From Pandoraea anhela (GTDB taxonomy: Bacteria > Pseudomonadota > Gammaproteobacteria > Burkholderiales > Burkholderiaceae), in NCBI RefSeq assembly GCF_902459655.1, contig NZ_CABPSB010000012.1, forward strand, positions 120,920 to 184,919: a stretch of 64,000 nucleotides of DNA, in the 5' to 3' direction. The notes below the pieces were generated by a model. That model did not search any database, was not told the origin of the DNA, and saw only the letters and a program-made list of their open reading frames with translations. A program made the position numbers and the translations under genes. Below are positions 11,021 to 19,036 of the stretch, piece after piece. Position 1 is the stretch's first letter, and each line of letters opens with the position of its first letter.

Positions 11021-11833
11021 ATGGAAGCGAGTTTGCGCGTCAATAACATCGAAGTCATCTACGACCACGTCATTCTGGTGCTCAAGGGGGTGTCGCTGAT
11101 CGTGCCCGAGGGCAAGATCGTGGCGCTGCTCGGGGCCAATGGCGCGGGCAAGAGTACGACGCTCAAGGCGATTTCGAATCTGCTGCACGCCGAGCGTGGC
11201 GAAGTCACGAAGGGGACCATCGACTATCGCGGCGAGCGGGTCGAGAAGCTCACACCGAACGGGCTCGTCAAGCGCGGCGTGATTCAGGTGATGGAGGGGC
11301 GTCACTGCTTCGGCCATCTGACCATCGAAGAGAATTTGCTGACAGGCGGCTATGTGCGCCATGCGTCGCGCAGTGCGCAGCAGCATGCGCTTGAGCGCAT
11401 CTACGCCTATTTCCCGCGCCTGAAGACGCGTCGCAAGTCGCAGGCCGGTTATACGTCCGGGGGCGAGCAGCAGATGTGTGCGATCGGGCGCGCCATGATG
11501 GCGCAGCCGTCGATGATTCTGCTCGACGAACCGTCGATGGGGCTGGCGCCGCAGATCGTGGAGGAGATCTTCACGATCGTGCGCGATCTGAATCAGCGAG
11601 AGAACGTCAGCTTCCTGCTCGCCGAGCAGAACACCATGGCCGCACTGCGGTACGCCGACTACGGTTACATCCTCGAGAACGGTCGCATAGTGATGGACGG
11701 CGATGCCGATGTGTTGCGCGATAACGAGGACGTGAAGGAGTTCTATCTCGGCATCGCCAAGGACGGCGCGAGCAGTGCGGGGAGTTTTCGCAACGTCAAG
11801 AGCTATCGGCGTCGCAAGCGCTGGATTGCCTGA
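11021..11833 (+). CDS. livF: Liv-type ABC transporter ATPase (LivF-like)
   Basis: A 270-residue ATPase with Walker A GANGAGKST (38-46), signature YTSGGEQQM and Walker B ILLDEPSMGLAP, the pattern of LivF proteins. It is about 30 residues longer than typical LivF, with a basic C-terminal tail (SYRRRKRW). The start at 11021 has GGAG 6 bases upstream; the frame opens at 10904 and an ATG at 10976 is possible, but the chosen start gives the family N-terminus. The stop codon is the first element of an 11-bp tandem array. Confidence 0.87.
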   Translation: MEASLRVNNIEVIYDHVILVLKGVSLIVPEGKIVALLGANGAGKSTTLKAISNLLHAERGEVTKGTIDYRGERVEKLTPNGLVKRGVIQVMEGRHCFGHLTIEENLLTGGYVRHASRSAQQHALERIYAYFPRLKTRRKSQAGYTSGGEQQMCAIGRAMMAQPSMILLDEPSMGLAPQIVEEIFTIVRDLNQRENVSFLLAEQNTMAALRYADYGYILENGRIVMDGDADVLRDNEDVKEFYLGIAKDGASSAGSFRNVKSYRRRKRWIA

Positions 11834-11929
11834 GCGCGTAATGAGCGCGTAATGAGCGCGTAATGAACGCTTAATGAGCGCGCGATGGCCGTGTGATGAT
11901 CGTGTGATGCCCATGTGATGAGCGCCTGC
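11831..11929. repeat. Degenerate tandem array, nine 11-bp units starting at the livF stop codon
   Basis: Nine consecutive 11-mers related to TGAGCGCGTAA: the first three are identical and later ones drift (tgaacgcttaa, tgagcgcgcga, tgatcgtgtga and so on). Eight of nine begin with TG, and the first TGA is the stop codon of the LivF-like gene. The array fills the gap before the PaaK-like gene. No hairpin with a T-tract is present, so it is not a conventional terminator. Confidence 0.8.
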
Positions 11930-12046
11930 GAGCGCCTGCATGCATGAACGCCTGCATCCGCGAAGTTCACGAAATGCCGCACGCGTGACGCGGCGAAGGG
12001 CGCGGTCGTCCCGCGAAACCTTAATACTGATCGTCTTATCGTTGAT

Positions 12047-13285
12047 ATGAACGAATACTTCGACACGCTGGAAACTCGTGCGCCGGCGCTTCGCGAGCAG
12101 GCGCTGCTCGCCGCGCTGCCGGCGCAGGTGGCGCACGCTAGGACGCATGCGGCCTACTTCGCGCAGACGCTCGGGGACGTCGATGCGAGCGCGATCGGCT
12201 CGCGCGACGCGCTCGCGACGTTGCCCGTCACACGCAAATCGGATTTATCGGCGTTCCAACAGCGGCATCCGCCGCTGGGCGGTCTGAATGCAACGCCGGT
12301 CGGCGCGCTGGCGCACGTCTACCAATCGCCCGGTCCGATCTATGAGCCGGACGGACGCGGCAGCGACTGGTGGCGTTTTGCGCGGGCGATGTTCGCCGCA
12401 GGGTTGCGCGCGGGCGATCTGGTCTACAACACCTATTCGTATCACTTCACACCGGCGGGCATGATGATCGAGACGGGCGCCGCGCGTCTGGGCTGCTGCG
12501 TGTTTCCGGCCGGCGTGGGGCAGACGGAGTTGCAGTTGGAGGCGATTCGTCATCTGCGGCCGGTGGCGTATGCCGGAACACCATCGTTTCTGAAGATTCT
12601 GATCGACAAGAGCGAGGCGGCCGGGGCTGACATCAGCAGCATTCGGCGGGCGACGTTGTCCGGCGAGGCATTGCCGCCGTCGTTGCGCGAATGGTTCAAC
12701 GGCAGGGGGATCACGGCGCGTCAGTTGTACGGGACAGCCGATCTCGGCCTGATTGCATTCGAGAGCGAAGCCCAGGCGGGGTTGATCGTCGACGAGAACG
12801 TGCTGGTGGAACTGGTAGAGCCGGGCGGGACGAAACCCGTGGCGGACGGTGAGGTCGGCGAGGTGGTGGTCACGAACTTCAATCCGGACTATCCGTTGAT
12901 CCGTTTTGCGACGGGGGATCTGTCGGCGGTGGAGGCGGGCATCAGCCCGTGTGGTCGCACGAACATGCGTCTGCGGGGGTGGCTGGGACGTGCCGATCAG
13001 ACCGTCAAGGTGCGCGGCATGTTCGTGCATCCCGGCCAGATCGGTGAGATCGGCAGACGCTATCCGGAGTTGGTGCGTGTACGTCTGCGTGTGGAGGGAC
13101 GTGTCGGCGACGATCGGATGCGGCTGCTCTGCGAGACGACGGACACCCCGCCGGAGGGACTCGCCGCACGCGTGCAGGAGACATTGCGCGACGTGACGCG
13201 CCTGCGCGCCGACGTCGACTTCGTCGCCGCCGGGTCGCTCCCGGCAGACGGCAAACTGGTGGAGGATGCGCGGGCTTACGATTAG
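12047..13285 (+). CDS. Phenylacetate-CoA ligase-like AMP-binding protein (PaaK family)
   Basis: A 412-residue member of the PaaK branch of adenylate-forming enzymes. Visible are the family-type nucleotide site LSGEALPPSLREWF followed by the YGTADLGLIAFE segment, the RFATGDLSAVE motif, and the C-terminal WLGRADQTVKVRGMFVHP hinge. The glycine-rich P-loop is replaced by YQSPGPIYEPDGRG, as in divergent PaaK paralogues. It should make an aryl- or acyl-CoA thioester. It follows the Liv operon after the 11-bp repeats and ~115 bp of spacer; no strong ribosome site precedes the ATG. Co-orientation suggests work on the imported acid or a downstream product. Confidence 0.8.
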   Translation: MNEYFDTLETRAPALREQALLAALPAQVAHARTHAAYFAQTLGDVDASAIGSRDALATLPVTRKSDLSAFQQRHPPLGGLNATPVGALAHVYQSPGPIYEPDGRGSDWWRFARAMFAAGLRAGDLVYNTYSYHFTPAGMMIETGAARLGCCVFPAGVGQTELQLEAIRHLRPVAYAGTPSFLKILIDKSEAAGADISSIRRATLSGEALPPSLREWFNGRGITARQLYGTADLGLIAFESEAQAGLIVDENVLVELVEPGGTKPVADGEVGEVVVTNFNPDYPLIRFATGDLSAVEAGISPCGRTNMRLRGWLGRADQTVKVRGMFVHPGQIGEIGRRYPELVRVRLRVEGRVGDDRMRLLCETTDTPPEGLAARVQETLRDVTRLRADVDFVAAGSLPADGKLVEDARAYD

Positions 13286-13644
13286 TTTCCCGTCCCCGAT
13301 TGCCTGCCCCTCGTGGGGTGCAGTGGCCTGGCGAACGTCGTCACCGCGACGGCCCCGTCCGGTGCCTGCCATGCCACTGCTTTTTGTTGTGTGTCGACAA
13401 GTAAAACAACGCGCGTCATTTTCCCCTAACGTTATGCCGCCCGCGCGCATTTGCATGCGCGTATCCCGCATTCATCCAAAGCGCAAATCGTTCGTTCCCC
13501 CGACGTCATCCCACGCTTAGGATGGGCTCGCCCGCCTGCGTTGCCAGCGTTTCTGTGCGACGACACACCACAACAGTCATCAGGCGGTGCATTCGGGCCA
13601 TCGTTCAATACGTCACGTAACACCGACTTTTAGGGGAATGCGTT
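13286..13644. other. Intergenic region, 359 bp
   Basis: No gene with convincing coding character. It contains an 18-bp hairpin-like inverted repeat at 13444-13461 (CGCGCAT-N4-ATGCGCG) without a T-tract. The last bases hold AGGGGA, the ribosome site of the next gene. It probably contains the promoter of the YeiH-type exporter gene. Confidence 0.5.
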
Positions 13645-15114
13645 ATGGCGGAAGCCACCACCACACCGCAGGTTGTCGCTGCGAGGCCGCTCAGTGAAGA
13701 CTGGCTTGCGGTCATTATCGGACTCGTCATCGTCGCCGCAGGGCTCATCGGGGTTTCCGGCGCCGACCCCATCGGCTGGGTCGTCACTACACGCGTCTGG
13801 ACCGATCCCGCTGCGGCGCTCGCCCCTGCGACAGCCGCTTATGGGCGACTCGGCGGCATCGGCGCTTTTCTCGCGACATGGCTCGCGCTGACGGTCGTCC
13901 TGTCGCTCGGCGCGGCGTCGTTGCAACAGGACGTCAAACGCTTTGCCGTGCGTTTCTCGGTCCTGTTCTGGCTCGCCTATGCCAGCTGGTTCGTCGGCAG
14001 CTACGCGCATCTGGCGGCCGTCACACCGGCCGAGCAGGCGAAGTTCGGCATCGACTGGTCGCTGCGCCTTACCAACGAAGGCGGCTACATCGTCGCGCTG
14101 CTCGCAGGGCTCGTGATCGCCAACGTCTTCCCGGGCGCCACGGCGTGGCTCTCCGACGCGGTGCGCCCCGAGTGGTACATCAAGACAGCCATCGTGGTGC
14201 TGGGCGCATTCATCGCCGTGACGGTCGCCGAGCGGCTGTCGTTCGCGTCGTCGATTCTGCTGCGCGGCATTGCCGCCATCGTCGAGGCTTACCTGATCTA
14301 CTGGGCGGTCGTGTACTTCATCGCGCGCAAGTGGTTCAAGTTCCCGCGCGAGTGGGCCGTGCCGCTGGCCTCGGGCATTTCGATTTGCGGTGTCGCTGCG
14401 GCCATTTCGACGGGGAGCGCCATTCGTGCGCGTCCCGCCGTGCCGATTCTGGTGTCGTCGCTCGTCGTGGTGTTCGCCGTCATCGAACTGCTGATCCTGC
14501 CGTTTCTCGCGCAGCACTTCCTCGCAGACGATCCGCTGGTCGCCGCCGCGTGGCTAGGCCTCGCCGTGAAGACCGACGGGGCCGCCGTAGCCGGCGGCGC
14601 GATTACCGAAGCCCTGATCAACGCGAAGGCGGCCGCCGGCGGCACCCATTACGCTGCCGGCTGGATCGTCGGCACGACCGCCACGATCAAGGTGTTTATC
14701 GACGTGTTCATCGGCGTCTGGTCGTTCATCCTCGCGTGGATCTGGACCAACCACATCAACGTCACCGATCCGTCGAACCGGGCGCGTCCGCGTGAAATCT
14801 GGGAACGTTTTCCGAAGTTCATTCTCGGGTTCGTGGCGACGTTCGCCGTGGTGCTCGTGTTCTCGCTGAGCGCCGGGCCGGAACTGGCCGCGAAGATCAA
14901 AGGCGCGGTCGGCGAGGCCAACAACTTCCGCGTGATCTTCTTCGTGCTGACGTTCTTCTCCATCGGCTTGCTGTCGAATTTCCGCAAGCTCTGGGCCGAG
15001 GGCATCGGCAAACTCGCCGCCGTCTACGTCATCAGCCTGTTCGGATTCGTGATCTGGGTCGGACTGTTGATCTCCTGGCTGTTCTTCCACGGCGTGAAGC
15101 CCCCGCTGGCCTGA
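13645..15114 (+). CDS. YeiH-type putative sulfate exporter family membrane protein
   Basis: A 489-residue polytopic protein (about 12 hydrophobic segments) of the YeiH/PF03601 class, longer than E. coli YeiH (~350 residues) because of an extended N-terminal region and an extra C-terminal membrane part. Characteristic pieces are NEGGYIVALLAGLVIANVFP, the ASGISICGVAAAISTGSAI central motif, and VAAAWLGLAVKTDGAAVAGG. The family is annotated as putative sulfate exporters, but no substrate is secure. AGGGGA precedes the ATG. A 53-residue single-membrane-span gene follows by 52 bp, and then a terminator, so the two form one transcription unit. Confidence 0.8.
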   Translation: MAEATTTPQVVAARPLSEDWLAVIIGLVIVAAGLIGVSGADPIGWVVTTRVWTDPAAALAPATAAYGRLGGIGAFLATWLALTVVLSLGAASLQQDVKRFAVRFSVLFWLAYASWFVGSYAHLAAVTPAEQAKFGIDWSLRLTNEGGYIVALLAGLVIANVFPGATAWLSDAVRPEWYIKTAIVVLGAFIAVTVAERLSFASSILLRGIAAIVEAYLIYWAVVYFIARKWFKFPREWAVPLASGISICGVAAAISTGSAIRARPAVPILVSSLVVVFAVIELLILPFLAQHFLADDPLVAAAWLGLAVKTDGAAVAGGAITEALINAKAAAGGTHYAAGWIVGTTATIKVFIDVFIGVWSFILAWIWTNHINVTDPSNRARPREIWERFPKFILGFVATFAVVLVFSLSAGPELAAKIKGAVGEANNFRVIFFVLTFFSIGLLSNFRKLWAEGIGKLAAVYVISLFGFVIWVGLLISWLFFHGVKPPLA

Positions 15115-15166
15115 GGCGATGTCACCCCATCCGACGTTGCCGAATTATTTAAGGAATCCTAATCGT

Positions 15167-15328
15167 ATGTCCGATCTCAACGACCTGTCGAAAGCCATTG
15201 TGGAAGTCCCGGAAGAACCGCTGCTGCCTATCGAGAAAAAACTGATCGCAGGCAGTCTCGCGCTCGGGATCGCCTTGTTGGTGGTGCTGGGTATCGTGAA
15301 TCACTTCCTGCCGATCGCATCGATCTGA
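15167..15328 (+). CDS. Small single-span membrane protein, 53 aa
   Basis: Acidic N-terminal half (MSDLNDLSKAIVEVPEEP) followed by one transmembrane helix (KLIAGSLALGIALLVVLGIV) and a short tail. AAGGAATCC lies before the ATG, and the frame ends just before a strong terminator, so it is very likely expressed with the YeiH-type gene. It may be an accessory subunit or stability factor for that transporter; this rests on position only. Confidence 0.7.
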   Translation: MSDLNDLSKAIVEVPEEPLLPIEKKLIAGSLALGIALLVVLGIVNHFLPIASI

Positions 15329-15348
15329 TCGCGCTATCTTGTGCGTCT

Positions 15349-15396
15349 GCCCCGAAACGGTGCATGCAGCCCCGTGTTTCGGGGCGTTTTGTTTTT
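15349..15396 (+). terminator. Rho-independent terminator
   Basis: Perfect 10-bp stem GCCCCGAAAC / GTTTCGGGGC (arms 15349-15358 and 15376-15385) followed by gttttgttttt. It closes the YeiH-type gene pair. Confidence 0.9.
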
Positions 15397-15413
15397 GAGC
15401 GGCGGAATTGCCG

Positions 15414-15476
15414 GCGAGTCAGGCGAGTCAGGCGAATCAGAGGAATTAGGGAAACAAGGGAAACAAAGGGAAAAAG
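15414..15476. repeat. Degenerate tandem array, seven 9-bp units
   Basis: Units run gcgagtcag, gcgagtcag, gcgaatcag, aggaattag, ggaaacaag, ggaaacaaa, gggaaaaag: a smooth drift from GC-rich to purine-only units while the 9-bp period is kept. It lies just after the terminator. Confidence 0.75.
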
Positions 15477-15561
15477 GGAACATGCTGACAAAAACGCATT
15501 AACCGATAATTTAATGTCGCTTTACCGCCGGGGCCGGGTGTTCGAATAATACGCGACCCTC

Positions 15562-15602
15562 TTTGCGGCTCGCAAACGAACGTCAAAGATTCAGGCTTTG
15601 AC
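15562..15602. promoter_or_regulatory. Paired inverted repeats upstream of the MHS symporter
   Basis: Two perfect inverted repeats five bases apart: TTTGCG-N3-CGCAAA (15562-15576) and GTCAAAG-N7-CTTTGAC (15582-15602). They sit 69-109 bp before the symporter ATG, a normal place for an operator. No regulator gene is adjacent, so the binding protein is unknown. Confidence 0.5.
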
Positions 15603-15670
15603 CAATAACACTTCGCAGTCGGAGAAGAGGGGGATAACAAGTTCCGAAAACATCACCCCCGGAGACAAGG

Positions 15671-17026
15671 ATGTCGGAGACGAACCATTCGCAGGACAAA
15701 TCCCGTCAGGCGCGCCGCGCCGCCCTCGGCGCCTTCATCGGCACGACCATCGAGTGGTACGACTTTTACGTTTACGGTACCGCTGCCGCGCTTGTCATCG
15801 GCAAACTGTTTTTCCCGTCGGACGATCATCTCGCACAAACGTTGCTCGCTCTCGGCACGTTCGCGTTCGGTTTTCTGTTGCGTCCCCTCGGGGCGATCGT
15901 CTTCGGTTATATCGGCGACAAGATCAGCCGCAAGTCCTCGCTGCTCATCACGCTATTGTTGATGGGCGGATCGACGATGTGCATCGGCTTGCTGCCGACG
16001 TATCAGTCGATCGGCATCTGGGCGCCGGTCTTGCTGGTGCTGCTCCGTCTGGCGCAAGGCTTGTCCGTCGGTGGCGAATGGGGCGGTGCCGTGCTCGTCG
16101 CCTCGGAAGCGGCGCCGCCGCACCGCAAGGCGCTTGCCGCGTCGATGGCACAGATGGGTTCGCCCGCCGGCTCGTGTCTCGCTACGCTGACGTTCATGGC
16201 GATGAGCGACAACTTTCTCCTCAACGGCGGATGGCGGATTCCGTTCCTGCTCAGCGGCGTGCTGCTCATCGTCGGGTTGTTGATCCGAATGACGCTCGAA
16301 GAGAATCCGGAGTTCATCGCCGCGCGGGATCGCCAGAAAAAGATGAAGGAGGCGAGCGCGCCGCTCACCAACGTGCTTCGCCAGTTTCCGCTCACGAGCC
16401 TTTGTGTGTTCGTCGGGTCGTTCGCTGTGTCGGGCGTCTACTTCCGCAACATCTTCGCGCTGAACTGGGCCACCGGCACGTTGGGCATCGATAAGAGCCT
16501 GTTCCTGAGCGCGTTGCTCGCGGGCGCGTTCGTGCAGATTTTCGTCACGCCTATCGCCGCGATGATTGCCGACAGGATTTCCGTGCAACGCGCGCAGATT
16601 ATCTTCACGGTGATGTATCTCGTTTGCGTGCCGGTGCCGCTCATCGCCCTGATCAAGGACGGCAGCGCGGTCAGTGTATTCGCGGGCGTGATTCTCTCGT
16701 ACGTCGGACACGGTCTCTACTACGCCACGCTTTCCGGGTTCTTTACGACGTTGTACCCGGTCGAGTTGCGCTTTACCGGCATCTCGTTCGGGTATCAGCT
16801 CTCGGGCGCGCTGGTGTCGGGCATCGTGCCTCTGGGAGCCGTTGCGCTGGTGAGCGCCTATTCGCCGAGCATCTTCCCGATCCAGCTTTTCTACTCGGCG
16901 TTGATCTTGATCAGTCTGGTCGCCATTTGGTACGGCCCCCGTGTCGCGCGCACGGAGTTGCGGAATCGTCAGCTACCGGAAATCTCGCCTGCCGCTCCCG
17001 TCATGGACGCGGTGAAGGGGCGCTAA
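15671..17026 (+). CDS. MFS transporter, metabolite:H+ symporter (MHS) family
   Basis: A 451-residue, 12-span protein. The MHS signature GTTIEWYDFYVYGTAAALV is in the first helix, the motif-A loop GYIGDKISRKSS between helices 2 and 3, and RLAQGLSVGGEWGGAVLVA in helix 4. Relatives (KgtP, ShiA, ProP, CitA types) import small organic acids or zwitterions with protons; the sequence does not identify which. GGAG lies 6-9 bases upstream of the ATG. It is monocistronic, with a HEAT-repeat gene ending opposite 125 bp downstream. Confidence 0.88.
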   Translation: MSETNHSQDKSRQARRAALGAFIGTTIEWYDFYVYGTAAALVIGKLFFPSDDHLAQTLLALGTFAFGFLLRPLGAIVFGYIGDKISRKSSLLITLLLMGGSTMCIGLLPTYQSIGIWAPVLLVLLRLAQGLSVGGEWGGAVLVASEAAPPHRKALAASMAQMGSPAGSCLATLTFMAMSDNFLLNGGWRIPFLLSGVLLIVGLLIRMTLEENPEFIAARDRQKKMKEASAPLTNVLRQFPLTSLCVFVGSFAVSGVYFRNIFALNWATGTLGIDKSLFLSALLAGAFVQIFVTPIAAMIADRISVQRAQIIFTVMYLVCVPVPLIALIKDGSAVSVFAGVILSYVGHGLYYATLSGFFTTLYPVELRFTGISFGYQLSGALVSGIVPLGAVALVSAYSPSIFPIQLFYSALILISLVAIWYGPRVARTELRNRQLPEISPAAPVMDAVKGR

Positions 17027-17150
17027 CGCGCCGTCGAATCGACGCAGGGCTCGCCGCGCAAAGTCCCGCAGCGAGTCCTCCGTCTCCGGTTCCCTCGGGG
17101 GAATCGATCCATTCTCACAAGGCACGGGTCTCGCGTCGCGCGGGGTGCCG

Positions 17151-18173
17151 TCATCGAGCGGCGCCGATCTGCGCGATGGCGATGCGCGCGGCTTTGCGGA
17201 CCTCGGGATCGGGGTCGCCCAACGCGGCGTCGAGGACGGCCAGCGCTGTAACGTCGCCAATCTCGCCGAGCGCCAGCGCGGCCTCTTTGCGCACGTTGCT
17301 GATCGGGAACGTCAGCAAGGCGCTGACGGCGGCCGTACTGTCAGCCAGCTTCAACCGGCCCAACGCACGCGTGGCTTGCAGCGTGACTTGCCAGTAGGCG
17401 TCGTCGAGTGCGAGCGCCAGCGCGTCGCGCGCGGCCGTCAGACGCAACTTCCCCACCGTGGCGGCAGCTTCTTCGCGCACTTGCCATGCCGAGTCGGTCA
17501 GCGCGGCGATGAGCGTGCTCAGCATGCTGTCGTCGGTTGCGAACCCGAGCGCGCCGGCGGCGGCTTTGCGGACTTCCGGCGACGGATCGGCGCGCACGAG
17601 CGCGGCGAGGGCAGGCAGCGCGGCTGCGTGTCGCAACCAACCCAGCACCGCCACCGCTTCACGCCTGACGGCCGGGGAGGGGTCATCGAGCGCATTCAAC
17701 GCGAGAGCCGCGCTTTCCGGCAGCCGAAGTTCGCGTAGGGCACGCAACAAGGCGGTGCGGGCGAACGTGTCGTGCTCGGTGAGCAGGCGGCGCACCAGCG
17801 CACGGCCGGGATCGGCCTGTTTGAGCGCCGACAGGCTGTTTGCTGCGGCCGCACGTGTGGCGGCGTCCGGATCGTGCAGCGCGTCGCACAGCGACTCGAC
17901 AACCGCATCGGTTTCCCAGCCGGACAGACGCTCGGCGGCCGTTCTGCGCACGTCGGCGTCGCCATCGGTCCGTAGTCGCTCGATCAGTAGCGGCAGCCAG
18001 GCGTCGTCCTCCAGTTCGGCAATGTCGAGTACTGCGAGACGGCGGCGCGTCGCGTCGCCGTCGGACAGACGCGCGAGCCGCCTGGCGTTATCGGCGTCGG
18101 TCGTGTCGACGTCGAAGGCGTCGCGCGCGAGGTAGGCGGACGGCGAGGGCGATGAGGACAGGGAAGACGTCAT
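17151..18173 (-). CDS. HEAT-repeat protein, last gene of the AprA-like/ABC operon
   Basis: About 340 residues, almost entirely HEAT-like helical repeats of ~31 residues (for example DPSPAVRREAVAVLGWLRH, DPSPEVRKAAAGALGFA, DPDPEVRKAARIAIAQIG), roughly nine units, resembling phycobilisome-lyase/HEAT PBS proteins. Such solenoids mediate protein-protein contacts or chaperone redox and cofactor proteins. No enzyme motif is visible. The ATG overlaps the ABC ATPase stop by 4 bases (ATGA), so it is translationally coupled and truly part of the operon. A role in assembly or docking of the flavoprotein/ferredoxin is a reasonable inference only. Confidence 0.85.
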   Translation of the reverse strand: MTSSLSSSPSPSAYLARDAFDVDTTDADNARRLARLSDGDATRRRLAVLDIAELEDDAWLPLLIERLRTDGDADVRRTAAERLSGWETDAVVESLCDALHDPDAATRAAAANSLSALKQADPGRALVRRLLTEHDTFARTALLRALRELRLPESAALALNALDDPSPAVRREAVAVLGWLRHAAALPALAALVRADPSPEVRKAAAGALGFATDDSMLSTLIAALTDSAWQVREEAAATVGKLRLTAARDALALALDDAYWQVTLQATRALGRLKLADSTAAVSALLTFPISNVRKEAALALGEIGDVTALAVLDAALGDPDPEVRKAARIAIAQIGAAR

Positions 18174-19036
18174 GAGGTGAGAGAAGCAGTGGAGGAATGC
18201 AGATCGCCCAGCGGGTTCAGGCGCGGCGCGGGCAGCGGGCTTTGCTGGTGACGCAACCGCATGAGCAGATGGCGTTTGAGCGCGACGAATTCCGGTTGTG
18301 TGACGAGGTCTTGCGCCGCCTCACGCAGCCGTGGACGGGCGAACGGCACCCGCAGGTCTTCGATGATCGAGCCGGGACCGGGACTCATGACGAGCACCCG
18401 GTCGCCAAGGAACAGCGCTTCGTCGATGTCGTGCGTCACGAACACGACCGTGGGCCGCTGTTCGGTCCACACGTCGAGCAACAGCGCCTGCATCATGGCG
18501 CGGGTTTGCGCGTCGAGCGCGCCGAAGGGCTCGTCCATCAGCAGAATGCGAGGCCCGGTAATCATCGCCCGGGCAATCTCGGCGCGCTGCTGCATGCCGC
18601 CGGAGAGTTGCGCGGGATACCGTTGGGCGAAATCGCGCAGCCCCACACGGTCGAGCCATTCCGTCGCCAGACGGTGACGCGCCGACTTGTTCATGCCTTG
18701 CATCTTCAGCCCGAAAGCGACGTTCTCCAGCGTCTTGCGCCACGGAAACAGGGTGTGATGCTGGAAGACCATCCCCCGCTCGGGACGTGGCCCGTCGATG
18801 CGCGCGCCGTCGAGCGTGGCGCGGCCGTGGCTGGGCGCGATGTGACCGGCGAGCACGCCGAGCAGCGTCGATTTCCCGCAGCCGGACGGACCCAGCAGGC
18901 AGATGAATTCGCCGGGCGCGATGTCGACGCTCACGTCCTGCACGGCGACGAAACGGCGAGCATCGTCGCCCAGCGTAATGCGCAGGTTCTCGATGACAAC
19001 GTGGCCACCGCGGCGCGTCTGGCGCGTTCGATGCAT
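18170..19036 (-). CDS. Sulfonate/nitrate-type ABC transporter ATPase (SsuB/TauB/NrtD-like)
   Basis: A 288-residue ATPase with Walker A GPSGCGKST, Q-loop region MVFQHHTLFPWRKTLENVAF, signature LSGGMQQRAEIARAM, Walker B LLMDEPFGALD and the His switch FVTHDIDEA. This pattern is typical of taurine/sulfonate/nitrate importers. The open frame extends far upstream to 19786, but that part is antisense-frame noise; the ATG at 19036 shares its A with the permease stop (TGATG), which fixes the start. The C-terminus is extended by ~35 residues beyond the usual length. It energises the permease and binding protein encoded next. Confidence 0.88.
   Translation of the reverse strand: MHRTRQTRRGGHVVIENLRITLGDDARRFVAVQDVSVDIAPGEFICLLGPSGCGKSTLLGVLAGHIAPSHGRATLDGARIDGPRPERGMVFQHHTLFPWRKTLENVAFGLKMQGMNKSARHRLATEWLDRVGLRDFAQRYPAQLSGGMQQRAEIARAMITGPRILLMDEPFGALDAQTRAMMQALLLDVWTEQRPTVVFVTHDIDEALFLGDRVLVMSPGPGSIIEDLRVPFARPRLREAAQDLVTQPEFVALKRHLLMRLRHQQSPLPAPRLNPLGDLHSSTASLTS

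Larger units (their letters stand above)
15329..15670. other. Intergenic region, 342 bp: terminator, tandem array and operator-like repeats
   Basis: In order it holds the terminator of the upstream unit, seven 9-bp tandem units (15414-15476), an AT-rich stretch with a probable promoter (near 15500-15560), two adjacent inverted repeats (15562-15602) and the GGAG ribosome site of the MHS symporter. No ORF is credible. Confidence 0.7.

Noticed and set aside
9385-11058. 557-codon minus-strand frame
   Set aside because: Antisense to the Liv binding protein, which has a signal peptide and family motifs.
15412-15481. CRISPR array
   Set aside because: The units are 9 bp, contiguous and without spacers, so this is a simple tandem array.
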